Both the position numbers and the translations under genes were made by a program. From positions 1 through 64,000 of the forward strand of contig CAXATO010000003.1 in NCBI GenBank assembly GCA_963972255.1: a DNA stretch of 64,000 nucleotides. The letters are read 5' to 3'. Positions 1 to 7,702 of this stretch are shown here, one piece after another. The notes under the pieces were generated by a model. It was not told the origin of the DNA. It did not search any database and was given only the letters and a program-made list of their open reading frames with translations. Numbering within the stretch: the stretch's first letter is position 1; each line of letters starts with the position of its first letter. This DNA comes from UBA1479 sp002706405 (GTDB lineage Bacteria > Pseudomonadota > Alphaproteobacteria > Rhodospirillales > Casp-alpha2).

Positions 1-675
1 CTTCTCGTGGATCAGGATGTAGGGGTTTTCCAGCTCGCAGGCCATCTTGTCCGTGTTGGTCACGAAATAGGGCGAGGAATAGCCGCGGTCGAACTGCATG
101 CCTTCGACCACGTCCAGTTCCGTTTCCAGGCTCTTGGCCTCTTCCACGGTGATGACGCCCTCGTTGCCGACCCGCTGCATGGCTTCGGCGATGATGTCGC
201 CGATGGAGCGGTCGCCGTTGGCGGAGATGGTGCCGACCTGGGCGACTTCCTCGTTGGTCTTGACGGCGTGGGAGCGCTTCTTGACGTCGGCGACGACCGC
301 GTCGACGGCCATGTCGACGCCGCGCTTGAGGTCCATCGGGTTCATGCCGGCGGCCACGGCCTTGGCACCCTCGCGGACGATGGCCTGGGCCAGCACGGTC
401 GCGGTGGTGGTGCCGTCACCGGCCAGGTCGTTGGTCTTGGACGCCACTTCCTTGATCATCTGGGCGCCCATGTTCTCGAACTTGTCGGTCAGTTCGATTT
501 CCTTGGCGACGGTGACGCCGTCCTTGGTGATGCGCGGCGCGCCGAAGGACTTGTCGATGACCACATTGCGGCCCTTGGGGCCGAGGGTCACCTTGACGGC
601 GTTGGCCAGGGTGTCGACACCCTTGAGAAGACGCGCCCGCGCGTCGCCATGAAATTTGACTTCTTTCGCAGCCAT
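1..675 (-). CDS. groEL: Chaperonin GroEL (Hsp60), N-terminal part, cut by the window edge
   Basis: Large subunit of the cytosolic GroEL-GroES folding chamber. Only the first 225 codons lie in the window; the gene runs off the left edge. The reading begins MAAKEVKFHGDARARLLKGV and continues with the classic apical/equatorial landmarks VTLGPKGRNVV, the nucleotide-binding DGTTTATVLAQ and AAGMNPMDLKRG. The start is set by this universal N-terminus and a GGAGTG ribosome site just upstream. It lies about 70 bp downstream of groES on the same strand, the standard bicistronic arrangement. Identity is essentially certain; nothing can be said about the missing C-terminus. Confidence 0.98.
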   Translation of the reverse strand, partial: MAAKEVKFHGDARARLLKGVDTLANAVKVTLGPKGRNVVIDKSFGAPRITKDGVTVAKEIELTDKFENMGAQMIKEVASKTNDLAGDGTTTATVLAQAIVREGAKAVAAGMNPMDLKRGVDMAVDAVVADVKKRSHAVKTNEEVAQVGTISANGDRSIGDIIAEAMQRVGNEGVITVEEAKSLETELDVVEGMQFDRGYSSPYFVTNTDKMACELENPYILIHEK

Positions 676-744
676 TTTCGATCACTCCTTTGAAGAGAGG
701 CAGCTTTCTAATTGCTGATGGATGGATGTCCGGTCAGGGCGCCC

Positions 745-1062
745 TTAGGCGGCCTTCTTGGTTTTGGCGGACTGGGCGTCGTCGATGATGCCCAGGATGT
801 CGGATTCCTTCATGATCAGAAGTTCCTCGCCGTCGATGGTCACTTCCGTGCCCGACCATTTGCCGAACAGGACCCGGTCGCCGGCCTGGACGTCGAGCGC
901 CGTGACGGTGCCGTCCTCGGCCTTGTGGCCCGAACCGACGGCGATGATCTCGCCCTCCATGGGCTTTTCCTTGGCCGTGTCGGGAATGATGATCCCGCCC
1001 TTGGTCTTTTCGTCCTGTTCGATACGGCGGACGAGAACCCGGTCGTGAAGAGGTTTGAACAT
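745..1062 (-). CDS. groES: Co-chaperonin GroES (Hsp10)
   Basis: Heptameric lid of the GroEL chamber, 105 residues, slightly longer than the usual 95-97. The N-terminus MFKPLHDRVLVRRIEQDEKT is diagnostic, followed by the mobile-loop sequence TKGGIIIPDTAKEKP and the core GDRVLFGKWSGTEV. The frame is open further upstream, but the start at 1062 is chosen because it matches the family N-terminus and has an AGGAG site about 10 nt upstream. It is the first gene of groES-groEL and lies downstream of a CIRCE-like element. The C-terminus carries a short lysine-rich tail (KTKKAA). Confidence 0.97.
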   Translation of the reverse strand: MFKPLHDRVLVRRIEQDEKTKGGIIIPDTAKEKPMEGEIIAVGSGHKAEDGTVTALDVQAGDRVLFGKWSGTEVTIDGEELLIMKESDILGIIDDAQSAKTKKAA

Positions 1063-1222
1063 GAGATGGCTCCTCTTGAACATTCCTTGGTTGAACAAGC
1101 AAATGACGGGAGAAAACCCTGGAAACCCGGCATTTTCCCCCGTTTCCGCGAAAAAATTTAGTCGCCGATCCGGGGGCTTCAACCCCTTGCCGGCAAAAAA
1201 ATTCATGTCTGTCGCGGAATTG

Positions 1223-1249
1223 GCAGCACTCTCGTCCATCTGCTGCTAA
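1223..1249 (-). promoter_or_regulatory. CIRCE-like HrcA operator upstream of groES
   Basis: On the minus strand the half-sites TTAGCAGCA and GAGTGCTGC are separated by exactly 9 nt. The CIRCE consensus is TTAGCACTC-N9-GAGTGCTAA. Thirteen of 18 conserved positions match and the spacing is exact. The element lies 161-187 bp upstream of the groES start, in the groES-usg intergenic region. Inference: heat-shock repression by HrcA. The outer ends of both arms are degenerate, so affinity may be reduced. Confidence 0.55.
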
Positions 1250-1357
1250 TACATTGATTTAACACATTAATTCTTGACGGAGGGAGAATTCAGAGGGAAC
1301 AATTCAAACTGTCCAGGGAGGACATGCAAGCCACGCAACCAAGACGGAGGGTCTGAC

Positions 1358-1618
1358 ATGTCTTTGGAAGTGCAGCTTTCGGGGTACCGCCTGACCACGG
1401 CCGAAATTACCTATCGGCGGCCGGATCACCTTCACCTTCTTCAGGACTACATCTGGCAGGACATGGACATGGCGCCGGACTTTCCCGTGCTGCGCCGGTT
1501 CCTGGAATTCTGGGAAAACAACCTGGAGGGGCCGCTGCATTCCGTGCGCGTCGCTTCGGTGGCGCTGGTCAAGCCGGCGGAATTCCGCCTGGTCGGCGGG
1601 ATGATGCGCCTGCACTAA
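1358..1618 (+). CDS. usg: Usg family protein (alphaproteobacterial conserved small protein)
   Basis: An 86-residue protein of the Usg family, historically named for its position beside trp genes and sometimes annotated as a probable phosphoribosylanthranilate isomerase subunit; no biochemical role is secure. Visible hallmarks are LSGYRLTTAEITYRRPDH and the terminal DFPVLRRFLEFWENNLEG. The start at 1358 is preceded by GACGGAGG seven nucleotides upstream, so the longer upstream frame is not needed. It is convergent with the OPT transporter and overlaps its stop by 4 bp. It is divergent from groES. Confidence 0.88.
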   Translation: MSLEVQLSGYRLTTAEITYRRPDHLHLLQDYIWQDMDMAPDFPVLRRFLEFWENNLEGPLHSVRVASVALVKPAEFRLVGGMMRLH

Positions 1619-3354
1619 CCCGCCATGCGGGACACCGCCAGGGCGACCCCGATCAGGCTTTCCCCGGCGACCAGCCCGGCGGCCACGGCGGTGCCGTAGC
1701 GTTCCGTCCATCGGGGGTTGAGGTGTGCGGCCCCGGCCGCGATAACCGCCCCCAGGCAGAGCGAGATCGAATTCCACGCCGGGATGACGAAGGCGACCCC
1801 GGCAGCGGGTGCGCTCGGCAGCCAGCGCGCGATGCGTTCCGGTAGCACGCGGTCCGCCGCGCCCAGAATCACGCCCAACACCGCCGCGACGGCCATGGCG
1901 GGACCCGCCCCTTCCGGAATCGCGCCTAAGCCGGCCGCCATCACTTCGGCCACGGCCTTCCAGGTGGCGACGGCGGGGGCCGGCCATTCGGGGGTCATCA
2001 GCATGGCGGCGGGATCGGGGATCAGGCTCAGATAGACCGCCGTCCCGGCCAACGATCCCGTCAACACGCCCAGCGCCTGCGCGTAGATCTGCAATCGCGG
2101 CGCGGCGCCGATCAGGGAGCCGGTCTTCAAATCGTGCATCATGTCGGCGCATTGCCCGGCAGCCCCTCCGGTGACGTTGGCGGTCATCAGATTGGCCGCC
2201 ATGTCGCCGGGCGTGATGGCGCCGTAGGTCAGCTGCGTCACCTTGCCCAAGGCGCCCACGGGCGTGACCCCCGTTTCCCCGGACACGCGAGCGGCGATTA
2301 CGGCCAGCACGTAGCTCAGGGCCACCGCCAGCACCGACACCCAGACCGGCAATCCGAACAGGGTCCATCCGGCAATGCAGATCAATGCCGTGACCACGGC
2401 CAGCGCCAGGGCGTAGCCGCGCCCCATCCGCCCCTCCGTGCCGACCAATCGCCGGCGGATGCGGAGGACCGAAATGGCAAAGGCGGTCAGGGCCGCCGTG
2501 ACCGTCAGGGTCACCCCCGGCCACAGCAGCCAGGCGACCAGTTCGGAAAACCACACCGTGCCGGGCGCCCCGGCTTGTGCCCAACCCCGGTCCAACACCC
2601 AAGGGGCCAGGACGCCCCAGGACACGCCCGCGCCGAGCAGCAGCGACAGCCCGGCGCGCGGGCCGATCAGTGCTCCGAAGCCGATCATCAGCAGCGACGG
2701 GTCGACCGCCAGGCCCAGGTTCTTGAAGGTCACGCCCCCGGCCAGCGATCCCGGCAGGGCCAGGCGCGGCACCGCCGCCGCCAGATCGACCGCCAGCTTG
2801 ACCGCCGCCGACACTCCTGCCGCCGCCAGGAGCGCGCGCAGGCGCGCCCCCTGTTCGCGGCCCTTGCCGTGGATGCGTTTCAGGGTTTCCGCCGTGGCCA
2901 GACCGGCGGGAAAGGCCAGGTTCTCATGCTCGATCATCTGGCGGCGCAGGCCGGCGGCGACGATCACGCCCAGGATCGACACGCAGAACACCCAGAAGGC
3001 CAGCACGGGCCATTGCAGGGTCTGCCCGGTCAGCAGCGTCAGCGCCGGAATCGGCGCCACCAAACCGCCCGATACGATCGAGGCCGAGGCCGAGGCGGCG
3101 GTCTGGTTGATGTTGTTTTCCTTGAGGCCCAGGGGCGCGGTGCCCAAGCTGCGTTCGGCCAGGCGCCAGGCGCCGACGGCCAGCAGCCCGGCGGCGATGG
3201 ACATGTTGAAGGACCAACCGATCTTCAGCCCCGAATAGACGTTGCAGGGGGTCAGCACAGCACCCAGGACCATACCGGTCAGGATCGCGCGGCGGGTGAA
3301 TTCGGCGGGGCTTTCCTGTTCCATGCCGGCCAGGATTTGCAGACGGGGTCGCAT
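1615..3354 (-). CDS. OPT family oligopeptide transporter
   Basis: A 579-residue polytopic inner-membrane protein of the oligopeptide transporter (OPT/YSL) superfamily. The N-terminal block EFTRRAILTGMVLGAVLTPCN followed by YSGLKIGWSFN is typical of bacterial OPT members, as is LKENNINQTAASASASIVSGG. About 14 hydrophobic segments span the length. Substrate in bacterial members is poorly defined (peptides or metal chelates). An internal Met at residue 11 is an alternative start. The gene stands alone, divergent from the receiver gene at 3487 and convergent with usg. Confidence 0.85.
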   Translation of the reverse strand: MRPRLQILAGMEQESPAEFTRRAILTGMVLGAVLTPCNVYSGLKIGWSFNMSIAAGLLAVGAWRLAERSLGTAPLGLKENNINQTAASASASIVSGGLVAPIPALTLLTGQTLQWPVLAFWVFCVSILGVIVAAGLRRQMIEHENLAFPAGLATAETLKRIHGKGREQGARLRALLAAAGVSAAVKLAVDLAAAVPRLALPGSLAGGVTFKNLGLAVDPSLLMIGFGALIGPRAGLSLLLGAGVSWGVLAPWVLDRGWAQAGAPGTVWFSELVAWLLWPGVTLTVTAALTAFAISVLRIRRRLVGTEGRMGRGYALALAVVTALICIAGWTLFGLPVWVSVLAVALSYVLAVIAARVSGETGVTPVGALGKVTQLTYGAITPGDMAANLMTANVTGGAAGQCADMMHDLKTGSLIGAAPRLQIYAQALGVLTGSLAGTAVYLSLIPDPAAMLMTPEWPAPAVATWKAVAEVMAAGLGAIPEGAGPAMAVAAVLGVILGAADRVLPERIARWLPSAPAAGVAFVIPAWNSISLCLGAVIAAGAAHLNPRWTERYGTAVAAGLVAGESLIGVALAVSRMAG

Positions 3355-3486
3355 CTGTCAAACCGGGGCAGCCGGGTTTTTCCATGAGAAATCTTGCGGC
3401 GGCGGCTGATCTCCGGGGTATAATCACGCAAAAGCCGACAACGGCAGGCGTGCGCGGGGCGCGCGCGGAATATATGGGAGACGTTC

Positions 3487-3864
3487 ATGGATCACTCCGT
3501 CCTGGTGGTGGAAGACGACGACAACATCGTGCTGTCTTTGAAGTTCCTTCTGGAAAAGTCGGGTTTCACCACGCGCGTCGTCAGCGACGGGAATTCGGCG
3601 CTCGGCGAAATGCGCGCCGCCAAGCCGGACGTGGTGCTGTTGGACGTCATGCTGCCCGAACGGGACGGCTTTTCCGTGTGCGAGGAAATTCGCGGCAACA
3701 GCGCCTGGGCGGACGTTCACGTCATCATGCTGACGGCCAAGGGACGCGAAGCGGACCGCGCAAAAGGGCTGGCCGCCGGGGCGGACGACTTCATCACCAA
3801 ACCGTTCTCTACCCGCGACCTGGTCGCCCGGGTCAAGGCTGCCGTCGGGTTGGCCGTGGAGTGA
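3487..3864 (+). CDS. Single-domain response regulator (CheY-like receiver)
   Basis: A 125-residue stand-alone receiver with no output domain. The acidic pocket (EDDD at residues 9-12), the phosphoacceptor Asp53 in VVLLDVMLP, the MLTAKG switch threonine and the invariant lysine in ITKPF are all present. It has a GGGAG ribosome site and is coupled (TGATG) to the small membrane protein and then the symporter-kinase. Probable role: phosphate shuttle or soluble partner of the downstream histidine kinase, perhaps through the nearby Hpt protein. Its output is not visible here. Confidence 0.93.
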   Translation: MDHSVLVVEDDDNIVLSLKFLLEKSGFTTRVVSDGNSALGEMRAAKPDVVLLDVMLPERDGFSVCEEIRGNSAWADVHVIMLTAKGREADRAKGLAAGADDFITKPFSTRDLVARVKAAVGLAVE

Positions 3865-4133
3865 TGGCGGACGGTCCGGCACGCGTCCCGGATCGACGCC
3901 GGGCCGGGGCTCCCGAACGGGGAACAGGGCGTGCCGGCGCGTTTTCCGTCTCGCTGTTTCTGATCGCCACGTTGTTGTTTCTGCCGCCGCTGGTGACCCT
4001 CGGCGAGGGGCCGGTCGATCTGTTCGGATTGCCGCGAATCTACGTGGTCCTGTTCGCCGTATGGGTGGGGGTTGTCGGCGTTATCTATCTGATCGCCGAG
4101 CGGGTCGACCGGCCCGGCCCGCCGGAGGCCTGA
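3864..4133 (+). CDS. Small two-helix membrane protein, partner of symporter-kinase
   Basis: An 89-residue protein whose start overlaps the receiver stop in TGATG, showing translational coupling. The N-terminal ~25 residues are Arg/Gly/Pro-rich. Two hydrophobic segments follow, about residues 28-44 (SLFLIATLLFLPPLV) and 58-78 (YVVLFAVWVGVVGVIYLIAE). It ends one base before the GTG start of the symporter-kinase. The arrangement resembles the small membrane ORF that precedes CbrA in Pseudomonas (CbrX) and the small subunits beside acetate-type SSS symporters. Homology to either is inferred from context and topology only. Confidence 0.75.
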   Translation: MADGPARVPDRRRAGAPERGTGRAGAFSVSLFLIATLLFLPPLVTLGEGPVDLFGLPRIYVVLFAVWVGVVGVIYLIAERVDRPGPPEA

Positions 4134-4134
4134 C

Positions 4135-6861
4135 GTGCTTGAAGGTTGGGTCATCTTCATCGCGTCGGTGGCCTATCTCGGCCTTTTGTTCGCGATCGCC
4201 TTCTGGGGCGACAAGCGGGCGGACGCCGGGCGTTCGATCCTCAACAACCCCTATATCTACGCGCTGTCCATGGCGGTCTATTGCACCAGCTGGACCTTTT
4301 ACGGCAGCGTCGGCCGGGCCGCGACGTCGGGCCTTGATTTCCTGCCCATTTACCTGGGCCCGACCCTGGTGCTGGTGCTCTGGCCCTTCGTGCTGGAAAA
4401 GATGGTCCGCATCTCGGCGGAAAACCGCATTACCTCGATCGCCGACTTCATCGCCTCCCGCTACGGCAAAAGCCTCTATCTCGGCGGCCTTGTCACGATC
4501 ATCGTGGTGGTCGGCATCCTGCCTTACATCGCGCTGCAGCTTAAGGCCGTGTCGACCAGCTTTACCGTGCTGATCCAGTATCCGGAAATCGTCATGCCGC
4601 GGCATCTCGGCCGCGTGCCCCTGTTCCAGGACACGGCCTTTTTCGTGGCCCTGATCATGGCGTTGTTTTCCATTCTGTTCGGCACCCGTCACATCGACGC
4701 CAGTGAACATCACGAAGGCATGGTCATCGCCGTCGCTTTCGAATCGATCATCAAGCTGGTGGCGTTCCTGGCCGTCGGCCTGTACGTGACCTTCGGTGTT
4801 TTTGACGGATTCGGCGATCTGTTCACCCAGGGCAACGCGGTGCCCGAAATATCACATCTGATCCACAACGTCGGGTCGGAGGGCTATGCGCAGTGGTCGA
4901 CCCTGCTGATTCTGTCCATGTTCGCCATCGTCTGTCTGCCGCGCCAATTCCAGGTCGGCGTGGTCGAGAACGTCAACCCGGACCATGTGCGCAAGGCGGC
5001 CTGGCTGTTCCCGCTCTACCTGATCCTGATCAACGTGTTCGTCCTGCCCATCGCCATCGGCGGACTGCTGCAGTTTCCCGACGGCGGCGTCGACGCGGAT
5101 ACCTTCGTGCTGACCGTCGCCATGGCCAACCACAACCAGGGCATGGCCCTGTTCGCCTATATCGGCGGCCTGTCGGCGGCCACGGGGATGCTGATCGTCG
5201 CAACCATCGCGCTGTCGACCATGGTGTGCAACGACCTGGTGGTGCCCGTGCTGCTGCGCATGCGCTGGTTCCAGACCCGATTCACGGGCGATCTGACCGC
5301 GCTGCTGCTGTTCGTTCGCCGCAGCGCGATCCTGTTCGTGCTGCTGCTGGCCTATACCTACATGCGGCTGATCGGGGAATCCTACGCGCTGGTCACCATC
5401 GGCCTGGTGTCCTTCGCCGCCGCCGCACAGTTCGCGCCGTCGCTGCTGGGCGGTATCTTCTGGAAGGGCGGCACGCGGGCCGGTGCCATGACCGGCCTTC
5501 TGCTGGGCACGGCCATGTGGTTCTACACCCTGGTGCTGCCCTCTTTCGCCCGGTCCGGCTGGTTGGGCATGGAGTTCATCGAGGTCGGCCCCTTCGGCAT
5601 CGAATATTTGAAGCCCTATGCCCTGTTCGGGCTCGACGGGATCGATCATCTGTCGCATTCCCTGTTCTGGTCGATGCTGGTCAATATCGGGGGCTTCGTC
5701 TGGGTGTCGCTGCTCAGCCGGCCCAGCGACCTGGAACAATTGCAAGCCGGTGAGTTCGTGCAGAAGCTGGACAGCCCGGGGGCGAAGCCGGTCACCGTAT
5801 GGCGCGGGTCCGCGTCGGTCGGCGAACTGCGGGACGTGTTGCGCCGGTTTCTCGGCGATGACCGGGCGGCGACGGCCCTTGCCGAATTCGCCGGCCGCCA
5901 AGGGTTTAGTCTTGACCCTCGGGCGGAAGCGGCGCCGGCGCTTGTGTCCTTCGCCGAACGCCAGCTTGCGGGGGTTATCGGGGCGGCGTCGGCCCAGGCC
6001 GTGGTCGCCAGCGTGACGAAGGGAGAGGTCGTCAGCACCGAGGACCTGATGCGCATTCTCGACGAGACGTCGCAGGTCATCGAGTATTCCCACGAGCTGG
6101 AGGAAAAATCCAAGGCGCTGGAAGAAACCACGGCCGAACTGCGGGCCGCCAATGAGCGGCTTCAGGAACTGGACAAGCTGAAGGACAATTTCATCACCAC
6201 CGTGGGGCACGAGTTCCGCACGCCGCTGACATCGATCCGCGCGGCGGGAGAAATTCTGTCCGACAACCCGGCCCTGCGGGGGCCGGAACGCGACCGTTTC
6301 TACAGCGTCGTGGTCGCCGAGGCACAGCGCCTGACGCGGCTGATCGACCAGCTTCTGGATTTGTCCAAGATGGAAGCCGGGAATTTGGATTTGAAGATCG
6401 TCCAGCTTGACCTGGCGGCAACCATCGAGACGGCGGTGGCGGCGTCTTCTCCCCTGGCCCAGGCGGAAGGCGTGCGCTTGGAAATGGAAATGCCCGACGG
6501 TCTGCCGAAGGTCTATGCGGACCGCGACCGGTTGATCCAGGTTCTGGTCAATCTGATTTCCAACGCCGTGAAATTCTGCGATCCGGGCAACGGTGAAATT
6601 CGCGTCACGGCCTCGGTCGGCGGCGGAATGGTCACGGTCGACGTGACCGACAACGGCCCCGGTGTAGCACCGGGAGAGCGGGACAGTATTTTCGAGCGCT
6701 TCCAGCAGGGCGGCTCGGGCGAAACGCTGACCAACAAGCCGAAAGGGACCGGATTGGGGCTCGCCATCTGCCGCGAAATCGTGGAGCGTTTCGGCGGCAA
6801 GATCTGGGTCGAACCGGCGCCGGTGCGAGGCTCCGTATTCCGCTTTACGTTGCCGATCTGA
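4135..6861 (+). CDS. Sodium:solute symporter-histidine kinase hybrid (CbrA-like sensor)
   Basis: A 908-residue inner-membrane sensor. Residues ~1-530 form an SSS-type transporter domain with about 13 hydrophobic helices. A coiled-coil linker (~640-680, EELEEKSKALEETTAELRAA) joins it to a HisKA domain with His692 in GHEFRTPLTSIR and an HATPase domain with N box NLISNAVKF, G1 DNGPG and G2 GTGLGLAI. There is no C-terminal receiver; the receiver is a separate gene upstream. The start is GTG one base after the preceding stop. It probably senses, and perhaps transports, an organic acid or amino acid. The ligand cannot be deduced from sequence. Confidence 0.93.
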   Translation: MLEGWVIFIASVAYLGLLFAIAFWGDKRADAGRSILNNPYIYALSMAVYCTSWTFYGSVGRAATSGLDFLPIYLGPTLVLVLWPFVLEKMVRISAENRITSIADFIASRYGKSLYLGGLVTIIVVVGILPYIALQLKAVSTSFTVLIQYPEIVMPRHLGRVPLFQDTAFFVALIMALFSILFGTRHIDASEHHEGMVIAVAFESIIKLVAFLAVGLYVTFGVFDGFGDLFTQGNAVPEISHLIHNVGSEGYAQWSTLLILSMFAIVCLPRQFQVGVVENVNPDHVRKAAWLFPLYLILINVFVLPIAIGGLLQFPDGGVDADTFVLTVAMANHNQGMALFAYIGGLSAATGMLIVATIALSTMVCNDLVVPVLLRMRWFQTRFTGDLTALLLFVRRSAILFVLLLAYTYMRLIGESYALVTIGLVSFAAAAQFAPSLLGGIFWKGGTRAGAMTGLLLGTAMWFYTLVLPSFARSGWLGMEFIEVGPFGIEYLKPYALFGLDGIDHLSHSLFWSMLVNIGGFVWVSLLSRPSDLEQLQAGEFVQKLDSPGAKPVTVWRGSASVGELRDVLRRFLGDDRAATALAEFAGRQGFSLDPRAEAAPALVSFAERQLAGVIGAASAQAVVASVTKGEVVSTEDLMRILDETSQVIEYSHELEEKSKALEETTAELRAANERLQELDKLKDNFITTVGHEFRTPLTSIRAAGEILSDNPALRGPERDRFYSVVVAEAQRLTRLIDQLLDLSKMEAGNLDLKIVQLDLAATIETAVAASSPLAQAEGVRLEMEMPDGLPKVYADRDRLIQVLVNLISNAVKFCDPGNGEIRVTASVGGGMVTVDVTDNGPGVAPGERDSIFERFQQGGSGETLTNKPKGTGLGLAICREIVERFGGKIWVEPAPVRGSVFRFTLPI

Positions 6862-7013
6862 GTGTACGGGAAATGGCGGGTTGAAGTTTGTCCGCACCGC
6901 AGCCATTTTCCATGTACAGAGGCGGCAAGGACGGGACGCCGGAACGACGACAGGCGCCATGATGTCCTTGCGCCAAAAGTCCTGATCGGGGGGCTTGCTG
7001 AGGAGATTCTCAT

Positions 7014-7424
7014 GTGTGCAAAGGCCGTATCGTGAATACCCCGTCCGGCCGCTTGCCTGAAAACTTGCCGGGCCTGGACATGGTCGGATTTCGGGCCATG
7101 GTGCGCGGCAACGAAGACATGCTGCGTAAGCTGCTGGAGAAATTTTTCGACGGCTACGGCGACATGGCGGAGAACATTGCCGCCGATGTGGCGGCGGGCG
7201 ATGCGGCGCGGGCCGCCAGCACGGCGCATGCGTTGAAAGGCGTCAGCGGCAACATGCGTGCGACGCGGGTGTTCGAGGCGGCGAAAGCCTTGGAGGCCGC
7301 CTTGAAGGCGGCGCCGGACGGTCCGGACGTCGCGCCGCTGCTGAACGACCTTGCTGTCGCATTGGATGAAGTCATGGCCGGGCTGGGCGATGCGCTTGGG
7401 CGTCGGTCGTCGCCGACGGCTTAG
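7014..7424 (+). CDS. Stand-alone Hpt phosphotransfer protein
   Basis: A 136-residue all-helical Hpt-domain protein. The phosphorylatable histidine is His72 in STAHALKGVSGNM, the classic HxLKG signature. GTG at 7014 gives the frame shown; GTG at 7032 is an equally plausible start, and an ATG at 7012 is out of frame. It lies about 150 bp downstream of the symporter-kinase on the same strand. With the separate receiver upstream it completes a split kinase-receiver-Hpt set. Which response regulator it feeds is not visible. Confidence 0.87.
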   Translation: MCKGRIVNTPSGRLPENLPGLDMVGFRAMVRGNEDMLRKLLEKFFDGYGDMAENIAADVAAGDAARAASTAHALKGVSGNMRATRVFEAAKALEAALKAAPDGPDVAPLLNDLAVALDEVMAGLGDALGRRSSPTA

Positions 7425-7702
7425 ACGACGCGCCGGCCATGCCTCTGCACCTCGGTGGGACCCTCGCGGCCTGCCCAGGCCTGCTTTTACCGGCTTTCAC
7501 AGCGCCGGATTTACAAGCCGTCGCGGCTGCGTGAATAATTCACTGATTCGGCCAAGTGCCCCTCATTAACGCATTGATTTAATGTAATTAAATTCCGAAG
7601 ACAGCCGCATTAACGTCGGTTAATATGCTGCGAGGCCTTCACTCGGGCGGATAATTGGACCCGAGAATGGGCGAAAAGTCGTGGATGTCCACGAGGGGGA
7701 AC

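Noticed and set aside
1063..1239. N-terminal extension of groES
   Set aside because: It would remove the universal GroES start and overlaps the CIRCE-like operator.
2134..3387. 417-codon plus-strand open frame
   Set aside because: It is antisense to the OPT transporter, with low-complexity Gly/Gln/Arg composition and no homology.
4852..6960. 702-codon minus-strand open frame
   Set aside because: It is antisense to the symporter-kinase, has His/Gln/Arg-biased composition and no motifs; a GC-rich shadow frame.
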